Positions 1 to 6,231 of a DNA stretch of 9,701 nt are shown piece by piece. The notes under the pieces were generated by a model. The model was not told where the DNA came from. It saw nothing but the letters and a program-made list of their open reading frames with translations, and made no database searches. Made by a program: the position numbers and the translations under genes. Source of the DNA: an uncultured Verrucomicrobiota bacterium (GTDB lineage: Bacteria > Verrucomicrobiota > Verrucomicrobiia > Limisphaerales > UBA9464); contig CAIYXO010000657.1 in assembly GCA_903930165.1 (NCBI GenBank), positions 1 through 9,701 of the forward strand, read 5' to 3'. Position 1 is the stretch's first letter. The number at the start of each line of letters is the position of its first letter.

Positions 1-99
1 ATCCTCACCCTGATCGTGGTAATGCTCCCTTGGATCGTCCGCTCGCTGATCGAGTTCACACGTTCGATCATCGAGAAGATGCCCCAGATGGTGGGCTGA
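1..99 (+). CDS. fliQ: FliQ, flagellar export protein (3' end only)
   Basis: The window opens inside an open frame that ends with TGA at 97-99 and gives 32 residues. It starts with a hydrophobic stretch (ILTLIVVMLPWIVRSLIEF) and closes with RSIIEKMPQMVG. FliQ is a protein of about 90 residues with two membrane helices, and its C-terminus has this shape: a second helix, a Pro-Trp, then an amphipathic tail with Phe-Thr-Arg and a Pro near the end. FliQ is part of the FliPQR export channel at the base of the flagellum. The call rests on this C-terminal match and on fliR following 25 bases later, the usual fliP-fliQ-fliR order. The first two thirds of the gene lie outside the window. Confidence 0.85.
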   Translation: MLTLIVVMLPWIVRSLIEFTRSIIEKMPQMVG

Positions 100-110
100 A
101 CCGCCGTTCC

Positions 111-117
111 GAAGGAG
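111..117 (+). promoter_or_regulatory. Ribosome binding site of fliR
   Basis: GAAGGAG lies 7 bases before the ATG at 125, in the gap between the fliQ stop and fliR. It is the clearest Shine-Dalgarno match in the window and fixes the fliR start. Most other genes here lack a comparable motif. Confidence 0.75.
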
Positions 118-124
118 TTCCGAC

Positions 125-895
125 ATGTCCGCCTTCGACGAAGTGATGCTCTGGACCCTGGTGATGGTCCGTTGTGGCGGGATGATGTCGGCGCTGCCGG
201 TCATCTCGACCAGCAGCGTTCCACGGACGATGAAGCTGGGGCTGTCGGTGTTCCTGTCGGTCCTGACCGCACCGATGCTTCCGCCGACCCCGGTGGGAAG
301 CCTTGAGCTCTGGCCTTTGGCCAGCCTCGTCCTCATCGAGGTCGGGACGGGCTACATGCTCGGGTTCGTCTGCCGGTTCACGTTCTTCGCCATGGATGTC
401 GCCGGCTCCCTGGTTTCCTCGGACCTCGGCCTGAGCATGGCCACGATGATGAATCCCGGTTCCAGCACCGCCTCCCCGGTGACTGCGACCTTGTTCTATT
501 GGCTGGGAGCGATGCTCCTGTTCGCCCTGGACCTCCACCACTGGATCCTCGCCGCCTTCGTCCGCACCTACACGGTCCTTCCTATCGGCGCGGGCCACAT
601 CAGCGAGGCGTTGCTGAAGGACGTGCTCGCCCGCACCTCCTGGATCCTCGCCACCGGGCTCCAATTGGCCGCTCCGGTGATGGCGGTCTCCTTCGTCATC
701 ACGCTCGTCTTCGCGCTGCTCGGCCGTGCGGTGCCGCAGATGAACGTCTTCTCCGAGAGCATGCCTGTCCGCACCGCGGCCGGTCTCTTCGTCTTCGGCA
801 CCGGACTCACGTTCGTCGGCGACAACGCCGCCAACTACCTCAAGCGCATCCCGGACGACATGGTCCGGATCGCCAAGCTGCTCGGAACCGCCTGA
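125..895 (+). CDS. fliR: FliR, flagellar export channel protein
   Basis: This 256-residue membrane protein has the usual FliR length. FliR assembles with FliP and FliQ into the inner-membrane channel through which flagellar subunits are exported. Hydrophobic segments lie at about residues 37-56, 67-90, 122-148, 173-199 and 215-232. Family-like motifs include the Ala-Gly and Gly-Leu-Ser region at 93-104, Asn-Pro-Gly at 110-112, the Phe-Ala-Leu-Asp-Leu-His-His stretch at 133-139, and RAVPQMNVF at 201-209, the conserved Pro-Gln-x-Asn-Val-Phe loop of FliR and SctT proteins. The ATG at 125 follows a good ribosome binding site. The TGA at 893-895 is 3 bases before the flhB ATG, so the two genes are probably translationally coupled. 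A non-flagellar SctT role is unlikely because flhB and flhA here fit flagellar length and arrangement. Confidence 0.95.
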   Translation: MSAFDEVMLWTLVMVRCGGMMSALPVISTSSVPRTMKLGLSVFLSVLTAPMLPPTPVGSLELWPLASLVLIEVGTGYMLGFVCRFTFFAMDVAGSLVSSDLGLSMATMMNPGSSTASPVTATLFYWLGAMLLFALDLHHWILAAFVRTYTVLPIGAGHISEALLKDVLARTSWILATGLQLAAPVMAVSFVITLVFALLGRAVPQMNVFSESMPVRTAAGLFVFGTGLTFVGDNAANYLKRIPDDMVRIAKLLGTA

Positions 896-898
896 ACC

Positions 899-1999
899 AT
901 GTCCGACGAAGCCGGAGAGAAGTCGGAGTTGCCAACAGCGAAGAAGCTGGAGGAGGCGCTCAAGCATGGCCAGATCCCGCGTTCGGCGGAGATCCAGACG
1001 GTGTCGGTGGTGTTCGCCGGGATGTGGGCGGTGCAGCGCTTCGGGTCCGAGATGTGGAAGACATTCACCCAGGTCTTTGAACGAGTCCTCGGGCACCTCC
1101 ACGACATCCGCATCGACTTCGATGCGCTTCCCGACCTCGCCGCCAAATCGTCGATGACGATCATCGGCTGCGCGGCGCCGGTGGTCCTGGCGTCCGGTGC
1201 GGCCGGGCTGATCGCGGGTGCGACGCAGAACCGCTTCAACCTCTCGTCGGACATGATCAGCCCCAACTGGGCGCGCCTGAATCCGATGGCGGGGCTGGGA
1301 CGCATCTTCTCTCCGACGGCCGCGTTTCCCGCGGGAATCAGCCTGATGAAGCTCGGGTTCATCGGCTACTTCTCCTGGTCACAGGTGAAGTCGGTCCTCG
1401 ACGATCCGATCTTCCACACCGCCGTCGACACGCACCGGATCGCCACCTTCCTCTCGGAGACCAGTTCCGCCTTGGCGGGCCGCATGTTGACCTGCCTGCT
1501 GGTGATCGCGGCGTGCGACTACGCCTACCAGGTCCGCAAGATCGGCAAGGACCTCATGATGACCAAGGAGGAGGTCAAGGACGAGGCGAAGCAGCAGGAC
1601 TCGAATCCGCATGTGAAGGGCGAGATGCGGAAGCGCCGGATGAAGATGAAGTCCTTCCGTGCGCAGTTGGCGGATGTGCCGAAGGCGGACGTGATCCTGA
1701 CCAATCCGACGCACATCGCGGTCGCCCTCTTCTACGACCGGGAGACGATGGGCGCCCCCAAGATCCTGGCCAAGGCCCGGGGCTTCAACGCGGCCCGCAT
1801 CCGCGAGGCCGCCAAGGAGCACCAGATTCCGATCGTCGAGAACAAGCCGCTGGCCCGGATGCTGTTCAAGTATGGAAGGGTCGACGGCGAGGTGCCGGTC
1901 CAACTCTACTCCGCCATCGCAGAGATCCTCGCCTACGTCTACCGCATCAACCGGTACCGCTACCACGTGCAAGGCCGCCACCTGGGTGGTGCCCGCTGA
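899..1999 (+). CDS. flhB: FlhB, flagellar export switch protein
   Basis: FlhB is the export protein that switches the apparatus from rod/hook to filament substrates after cutting itself. The 366-residue product has the expected order. A short charged N-terminus carries the Pro-Thr-x-Lys-Lys-Leu-Glu-Glu-Ala motif (12-20), followed by Gly-Gln-Ile-Pro-Arg-Ser (24-29). Hydrophobic segments lie at about 31-47, 87-107, 143-160 and 191-209. A basic linker (212-253) contains MTKEEVKDE, and the cytoplasmic autocleavage domain follows. The cleavage motif Asn-Pro-Thr-His sits at residues 269-272 (bases 1703-1714), with cleavage expected between N269 and P270. The next residues are Ile-Ala-Val-Ala-Leu, where many relatives have Tyr instead of Ile. 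The end of the domain (VENKPLAR, and AIAEILAYVY) is also typical. The start has little Shine-Dalgarno sequence, consistent with coupling to fliR 3 bases upstream. Confidence 0.96.
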   Translation: MSDEAGEKSELPTAKKLEEALKHGQIPRSAEIQTVSVVFAGMWAVQRFGSEMWKTFTQVFERVLGHLHDIRIDFDALPDLAAKSSMTIIGCAAPVVLASGAAGLIAGATQNRFNLSSDMISPNWARLNPMAGLGRIFSPTAAFPAGISLMKLGFIGYFSWSQVKSVLDDPIFHTAVDTHRIATFLSETSSALAGRMLTCLLVIAACDYAYQVRKIGKDLMMTKEEVKDEAKQQDSNPHVKGEMRKRRMKMKSFRAQLADVPKADVILTNPTHIAVALFYDRETMGAPKILAKARGFNAARIREAAKEHQIPIVENKPLARMLFKYGRVDGEVPVQLYSAIAEILAYVYRINRYRYHVQGRHLGGAR

Positions 2000-2003
2000 T
2001 CCC

Positions 2004-2028
2004 GCTGGGAAGGCAGGACCTTCCGAGC
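2004..2028 (+). other. Small hairpin in the flhB-flhA gap
   Basis: The arms GGAAGG (2008-2013) and CCTTCC (2019-2024) pair perfectly around a 5-base loop. A G-G mismatch is then followed by three more pairs (GCT with AGC). The hairpin starts 4 bases after the flhB stop codon. No run of T follows, so it is not a standard intrinsic terminator. It could stabilise or partly attenuate the upstream transcript. The stem is short for a GC-rich genome and may be chance. Confidence 0.3.
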
Positions 2029-2099
2029 AGCCCGGCAAGCTCTTCCATCCGTGGCATCCAGATGGGTTGAGACCGCTGGAAATCAATGGGTTCCGATAG

Positions 2100-2116
2100 T
2101 TGGACCACACCTTGCT
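2100..2116 (+). promoter_or_regulatory. Candidate sigma-54 (RpoN) promoter before flhA
   Basis: The sequence TTGGACCACACCTTGCT carries the two core elements of the sigma-54 consensus: GG at 2102-2103 and GC at 2114-2115, exactly 12 bases apart. The flanking TTGG and TTGCT match, but three positions of the inner CACG differ. Transcription would start near 2127, upstream of the ATG at 2141. Many bacteria control early and middle flagellar genes, including flhA, through RpoN. No enhancer site or activator gene is visible here, so this is a motif-based proposal. Confidence 0.45.
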
Positions 2117-2140
2117 TACATGGACGGAACAGTGGATAGG

Positions 2141-4288
2141 ATGACTCTCGCGCAGGACAACTTCTGGAAACGGATCGGCCAGATGGACCTCTGGTTGGTG
2201 GCTGGCGTCTTCGGGACGGTGATGCTGCTGATCCTGCCGGTGCCGCCGTGGCTGTTGGATCTCCTGTTGGCGGTGAGCATCGCGTCGTCGCTGCTGATCC
2301 TGCTGGTCATCCTGTATCTCGACGACCCGTCCGAGTTCACCGGGTTCCCGTCGCTGCTCCTTTTCACGACGCTGTTCCGGTTGGCCCTCAACGTGGCGAC
2401 CACGCGTCTGATCCTGATCCACGGCAACGCCGGACACATCATCGATGCCTTCGGCAACTTCGTGGTCGGCGGGAACTACGTCGTCGGCATGGTCATCTTC
2501 CTGATCCTGGTGGTGATCAACTTCATCGTGATCACCAAGGGCGCGGGACGCATCGCCGAGGTGGCTGCGCGCTTCACCCTGGACGCGATGCCCGGCAAGC
2601 AGATGGCGATCGATGCGGAGCTCGGTGCCGGCATCATCAACGAGGACCAGGCGAGGACGCGTCGGCGGAAGGTGGAGCAGGAGGCGGACTTCTACGGTGC
2701 GATGGACGGCGCCTCGAAGTTCGTCCGCGGCGACGCCGTGGCGGCGGTGATGATCACCGGGGTCAACATCCTGGGCGGTTTCGCGATCGGCATCGCCCAG
2801 AAGGGGATGACCATGGCCGACTCCCTGCAGCGGTACACGCTGCTCTCGATCGGCGACGGACTCGTCTCGCAGGTGCCGGCGCTCATCACCTCGATGGCCG
2901 CGGGCATGCTGGTGACGCGGGCCGCGGCGAAGAACAACCTCGGCGAGGAACTGGGGCGCCAGCTGACCTTCTATCCCAAGGCGCTGACCATCCTGGCGGT
3001 GCTTCTCGGGTTCATCTCGATCGTCCCGGGCCTGCCGATGTTCCCGTTCCTTTCCCTGGCGATCGTGACCTGGTTCATCGCGAAGCGGATCAAGGTGAAG
3101 GCGGCCGCGGTCGCCGCGGAGGCGAAGAAGGGCAGTGGAACCAAGTCGCAGCGCGCAGGCGAATCCTCACCGCAGAACGGAGCCGCACAGGCCGGTGCCG
3201 GAGCCCAGGCTGCCGGACCCGAGAAGCTGGAGAACCTGCTCTCGATCGATCCGCTTCAGATCGAGCTGGGTTTCGGACTGGTTTCCCTAGCCGACACGCG
3301 CAAGGGCGGCGACCTGCTCGAAAGGGTCACGGGAGTCCGGCGGCAGTTCGCCCAGGACATGGGCATCGTCGTCCCGCCCATCAAGCTGCGCGACAACCTC
3401 CAGATCGGATCCAACGAGTACCGGTTCCTCCTGAAGGGCAACAGCGTCGCCACGGGAAGCCTCATGCCCGGCTATTCCCTCGCGATGAACGCGACCAACA
3501 GTCGAGTCACCTTGAAGGGCATTCCCACCATCGAGCCGGTGTTCCAGCTGCCGGCGACGTGGATCACCGAGGTGGAACGCAAGAGCGCCGAGGTCGCCGG
3601 CTACACCGTTGTGGACGCCTCGAGTGTCCTCATCACCCACCTCACGGAGATGCTGAAGCGCAACTGCCACGAGGTGCTTTCCCGCCAGGACGTGCAGCAG
3701 CTTCTGGACAACCTCAAGACCACCCATCCGACCGTCGTCAACGAACTCGTGCCGGCCCTGCTCACGGTCGGTCAGATCCAGCGGATCCTGCAGAACCTGC
3801 TCTCCGAGGGCATCTCCATCCGAAACCTGGCGACCATCCTGGAGAAGGTCAGCGACTACGCGTCGATGACCAAGAACCCCGACGAGCTGAGCGAGCACGC
3901 GCGCCGTGCGTTGGGATCGCAGATCGTAAAGCCGTACCAGGATGACCGCGGAATGTTGCGCGCCATCACCCTGGATCCCCGGCTCGAGCAGGAGATCTCC
4001 AAGGGAGTGCGCCAGACCGCGACCGAGATCGCCTTGCTGCTGGAGCCGCGGCTCGCGCGGCATTTGGTGGAGCAGCTTTCCCGTCAGATGCAGACCCTGC
4101 TCGCCGAAGGCCGTGCGCCGGTGGTGCTGTGCGCGCCGCATCTGCGTCTCGCCTTCCGCCGCTTCTTCGAGGCGACCTTCAGCGACCTGACGGTGCTCAG
4201 CTATGCGGAGGTCCCGAGCCGGGTCGACATCCAGAGCGCGGGCACCCTCGCCAGCCTGGAGTCGGTCCCGATGCCGATGGCGGCCTGA
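2141..4288 (+). CDS. flhA: FlhA, flagellar export gate protein
   Basis: FlhA forms a nonameric ring in the export apparatus. Its membrane part uses the proton motive force and its cytoplasmic part docks chaperone-substrate complexes. From the ATG at 2141 the product is 715 residues, close to the usual 690-710. Residues 17-320 hold about eight hydrophobic segments. The FHIPEP family signature is at 144-158 (bases 2570-2614), with the core LDAMPGKQMAID. An Ala/Gly/Ser-rich linker at about 321-362 leads to the soluble domain, with the usual motifs (GGDLLERV, then Pro-Pro-Ile-Lys-Leu-Arg-Asp-Asn, and Asn-Glu-Tyr-Arg). The frame is open upstream, with an ATG at 2120 and a GTG at 2051. I prefer 2141 because it leaves about 17 residues before the first helix, as in relatives, and lies downstream of the proposed promoter. 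No start has a strong ribosome binding site. Confidence 0.96.
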   Translation: MTLAQDNFWKRIGQMDLWLVAGVFGTVMLLILPVPPWLLDLLLAVSIASSLLILLVILYLDDPSEFTGFPSLLLFTTLFRLALNVATTRLILIHGNAGHIIDAFGNFVVGGNYVVGMVIFLILVVINFIVITKGAGRIAEVAARFTLDAMPGKQMAIDAELGAGIINEDQARTRRRKVEQEADFYGAMDGASKFVRGDAVAAVMITGVNILGGFAIGIAQKGMTMADSLQRYTLLSIGDGLVSQVPALITSMAAGMLVTRAAAKNNLGEELGRQLTFYPKALTILAVLLGFISIVPGLPMFPFLSLAIVTWFIAKRIKVKAAAVAAEAKKGSGTKSQRAGESSPQNGAAQAGAGAQAAGPEKLENLLSIDPLQIELGFGLVSLADTRKGGDLLERVTGVRRQFAQDMGIVVPPIKLRDNLQIGSNEYRFLLKGNSVATGSLMPGYSLAMNATNSRVTLKGIPTIEPVFQLPATWITEVERKSAEVAGYTVVDASSVLITHLTEMLKRNCHEVLSRQDVQQLLDNLKTTHPTVVNELVPALLTVGQIQRILQNLLSEGISIRNLATILEKVSDYASMTKNPDELSEHARRALGSQIVKPYQDDRGMLRAITLDPRLEQEISKGVRQTATEIALLLEPRLARHLVEQLSRQMQTLLAEGRAPVVLCAPHLRLAFRRFFEATFSDLTVLSYAEVPSRVDIQSAGTLASLESVPMPMAA

Positions 4289-4293
4289 ACAGG

Positions 4294-4326
4294 AAAACGG
4301 CCGCCTGACTTCGTCAGGTCGGCCGT
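4294..4326 (-). terminator. Intrinsic terminator between convergent genes
   Basis: A 30-base hairpin spans 4297-4326: the plus-strand arm ACGGCCGCCTGAC, loop TTC, then the matching arm with one bulged T. That gives about 13 base pairs. On the minus strand it is followed by TTTT (AAAA at 4294-4297, one base shared with the stem), so it reads as a rho-independent terminator for the beta-barrel gene that stops 30 bases before it. In the plus direction, 9 bases after the flhA stop, the same stem has no T-run. It may still help end or protect the flhA transcript. Confidence 0.8.
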
Positions 4327-4355
4327 GACCATGCGCACCGATTCGGACTGCCTCC

Positions 4356-5513
4356 TCAGAAGATCCGTGAAACGGAGAAGGTCAGGAGGTAGTCGGCGAA
4401 AGCCGCGTCCCCGTGGCGTCCCTTGATCTCGTCCCAGTAGCTCCGCTCACGGTTGGCGTAGACCCGCAGAGGGGCGTTGAGGGCGACATTCCATTTCCCC
4501 GGCATCCAGCTGATTCCCGGTTCCACGGCCACGGCGAAGCCCGGACGGCGGAAGCCCTCCTGGTTGCCGGCGTTGCCGTTGAGGTCCTCCACGGGAACGC
4601 CCTCGATGCGCCCGCCGAGGCTGAACGCGACGGCGTGCTTGCGGCTGATCACATAGGTGAAGCCGCCGCGGGCCATGTACTGGTCGGTGATGGACATCCC
4701 GTTGTCGATGTCGACGCCGCCGACCCTAGGCCCTGCGTCGCGCCGTGCGGTCGGGTTCTTCGAGCTGTTCACGTTCTGCGGGTTGAAGAGGTAGTAGCCC
4801 TGAAGATAGGCGATCCACCGCGGTGCCACCTCCCGGTACCCGTTGAACTCGACGCTCATGCCCCATCCCCCGTCACCGGGTTGGATGGACTGGTCCACGT
4901 TGCGTTGCACCGGCTGGATGTTCACGCCCGCCGTGGGATCCTGATCCTGGTAGAAAGTGTCGTCGGCTCCGTAGTCACCGGTTGGCGCCTTCACACCGAT
5001 GCTGACCTGGAGGTTGCCCTTCGGGTTCTCCTTGGGATCCCAGATCCAGGCTCCGACGGTGGCGCGGATGTCACCCAGTCCGCTGGAGGTCGTATCCCGG
5101 CGCACGCCACTGTGTTCGTAGGGCGCGGAGCGGACGTGGTAGACGTAAGGCAACGTCACCGTCGCGCTGTAGCGGGCGCTGAACTGGTAGGTCAGGCTCG
5201 CGTCGATGAAGCTGGAGTAGTTGATGACCTCGGTGCCCTGTTCGAAGCGGTTCATCCCGGCCGCGTTGCGGGACTCGCTGTCGCCGATGAAATGACGATC
5301 GGACTTGAAGAAGCGGTAACCGACGCTGGCCAGCCAACCGTTCTCCTGAAGGCCCACGCCGTCGCCGCTGAGGGCGTGGTTCATGGTGCACATGCCGCCG
5401 CCACGGACCGCCACACAACCCTGGGCGAGGGTTGTCTGGGAACCGGCGGTTCCGAGCAGGATGGAGGAGAAAAGGACGACTTGGGAGGTCGCCCGGATCG
5501 GGAGTCGCTTCAT
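4356..5513 (-). CDS. Predicted outer membrane beta-barrel protein, role unknown
   Basis: The 385-residue product has an N-terminal signal peptide: basic Met-Lys-Arg, a hydrophobic core at about 11-22, and likely cleavage after residue 30. Cysteines at 33 and 42 may form a disulfide. It is not a lipoprotein, since Leu-Ala-Gln-Gly precedes C33 rather than a lipobox. The rest has alternating polar and hydrophobic strands rich in Tyr, Phe and Gly, for example SFIDASLTYQFSARYSATV and RWIAYLQGYYLF. It ends LLTFSVSRIF, the C-terminal phenylalanine beta-signal recognised by the BAM machinery. The motif VDQSIQPGDGGWG and GGRIEGVPVEDL recall, from memory, an uncharacterised barrel family found in several environmental phyla, loosely like MetA/transporter-type barrels. 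No substrate can be named. The ATG at 5513 has only a weak GGGG before it. The terminator at 4294-4326 ends the transcript. Confidence 0.8.
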   Translation of the reverse strand: MKRLPIRATSQVVLFSSILLGTAGSQTTLAQGCVAVRGGGMCTMNHALSGDGVGLQENGWLASVGYRFFKSDRHFIGDSESRNAAGMNRFEQGTEVINYSSFIDASLTYQFSARYSATVTLPYVYHVRSAPYEHSGVRRDTTSSGLGDIRATVGAWIWDPKENPKGNLQVSIGVKAPTGDYGADDTFYQDQDPTAGVNIQPVQRNVDQSIQPGDGGWGMSVEFNGYREVAPRWIAYLQGYYLFNPQNVNSSKNPTARRDAGPRVGGVDIDNGMSITDQYMARGGFTYVISRKHAVAFSLGGRIEGVPVEDLNGNAGNQEGFRRPGFAVAVEPGISWMPGKWNVALNAPLRVYANRERSYWDEIKGRHGDAAFADYLLTFSVSRIF

Positions 5514-5612
5514 GGGATGCCCCGACCCTATACGGATCTTGGCGTCCCGGTGCGCAACTGGGGTGGAAGCGTCGCCGGTTGGGGCGAAGTGGTGAACCGG
5601 TGCCGCGAGCTG

Positions 5613-6143
5613 CTATTTCCTGAGGAGTTCTCGGGCCTTCTCGAGCGCCTTCTCGGTCTCGGCCTTGGCTTTTTCGGCGGCCTCCTTGGCTCCCTCGGCC
5701 GCCGATTTGCCGATTTCCTTCGCATTCTGCAGGGCGGCAGTCCCGGTCTCCTTTGCCTTCTGCATGGCGGCGGCGCTTCCTTCACGAATGCGGCGGGCCG
5801 CCTCGCTGTGGGCGGCCTCGGCCGCGGCGAGCTTCGCCTTTTCCGCTGCCGAAAGGGTGGCCACCTTGGCCTTGGCGGTGAGCTCGGCGATGGTCTTGGC
5901 CGCCTCGTCGGCCGCGACTGCCGCGCGGTCGCCCGCCTCGGCCGCAGCCTTCTCGGAAACCGCTGCCGCCTTCCTGCCCGTGTCTTCCAACGCCTGCCCG
6001 GCGGTTTTCATCGCGGATTCAACCCGGCCTGCGGTGTCCGGCTTGGCGGCCGCATCGCCTGCGGTGCCGGTATCCTCCTTGCCGCAGCCGGCGAGGAGGA
6101 GGGGAAGGACGAGCCCGGCGAGGGTGGAAGACGTTGGTTTCAT
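5613..6143 (-). CDS. Helical Ala/Lys/Glu-rich lipoprotein, LEA-like
   Basis: The 176-residue product starts with a lipoprotein signal peptide: basic start, hydrophobic core, and lipobox Leu-Ala-Gly-Cys at 17-20. C20 would be acylated, leaving a mature chain of 157 residues. Position +2 is Gly, so outer membrane sorting is plausible. The rest is almost entirely Ala, Lys, Glu, Gly, Thr and Arg, with no proline after P35, so a long continuous helix is expected. The C-terminal part repeats every 11 residues, as in late-embryogenesis-abundant and apolipoprotein-type helices. The last residues are Leu-Leu-Arg-Lys. I cannot name the gene. A periplasmic spacer or tether, a membrane-stabilising protein or a stress protein are all possible. 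It lies 88 bases after the amidase stop and 99 bases before the barrel gene. The start lacks a clear ribosome binding site. Confidence 0.8.
   Translation of the reverse strand: MKPTSSTLAGLVLPLLLAGCGKEDTGTAGDAAAKPDTAGRVESAMKTAGQALEDTGRKAAAVSEKAAAEAGDRAAVAADEAAKTIAELTAKAKVATLSAAEKAKLAAAEAAHSEAARRIREGSAAAMQKAKETGTAALQNAKEIGKSAAEGAKEAAEKAKAETEKALEKARELLRK
5616..5768 (-). repeat. 11-residue repeats in the lipoprotein helix
   Basis: Residues 126-169 of the lipoprotein divide into four consecutive 11-residue units, each opening with Ala: AMQKAKETGTA, ALQNAKEIGKS, AAEGAKEAAEK and AKAETEKALEK. A partial fifth unit, ARELLRK, follows. Ala starts every unit, Lys/Glu pairs recur in the middle, and small or charged residues close each one. 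The repeat is seen in the protein; the DNA copies have diverged. Confidence 0.6.
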
Positions 6144-6231
6144 GGGAGTGACAAGGGGTTCCTGACTTCGGGATCTTCCGCGTTTCCCGCGTGGCTGTCC
6201 AATCCGACCTCCGGAAGCTGATCCCGGAAGA

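Noticed and set aside
2091..2100. CCGATA resembling the -10 of a flagellar sigma-28 promoter
   Set aside because: The expected TAAA-type -35 element is absent; the bases at that spacing are GC-rich and do not match.
2248..3945. A 565-codon frame overlapping flhA on the same strand
   Set aside because: The product is Arg/Gly/His/Asp-rich with no motif, while the flhA frame has the full FHIPEP signature and domain order.
5514..5545. TATAGG on the minus strand just before the barrel gene, as a -10 element
   Set aside because: It lies only about 10 bases before the ATG, leaving almost no leader, and the -35 match is poor.
5573..5602. Inverted repeat (CGCCGGTT and AACCGGTG) after the lipoprotein gene
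   Set aside because: The 8-bp stem has a wobble pair and a 14-base loop, and no T-run follows on the minus strand. It is too weak to call a terminator.
4413..6221. A 602-codon open frame on the plus strand across the barrel and lipoprotein genes
   Set aside because: It runs antisense to two genes with signal peptides, lipobox and barrel signature. Its translation has no domain pattern and has the biased composition typical of GC-rich shadow frames.
6207..6231. CTTCCGG / CCGGAGG hairpin just after the amidase stop on the minus strand
   Set aside because: Seven pairs with a 9-base loop and no T-run; likely chance in GC-rich DNA.
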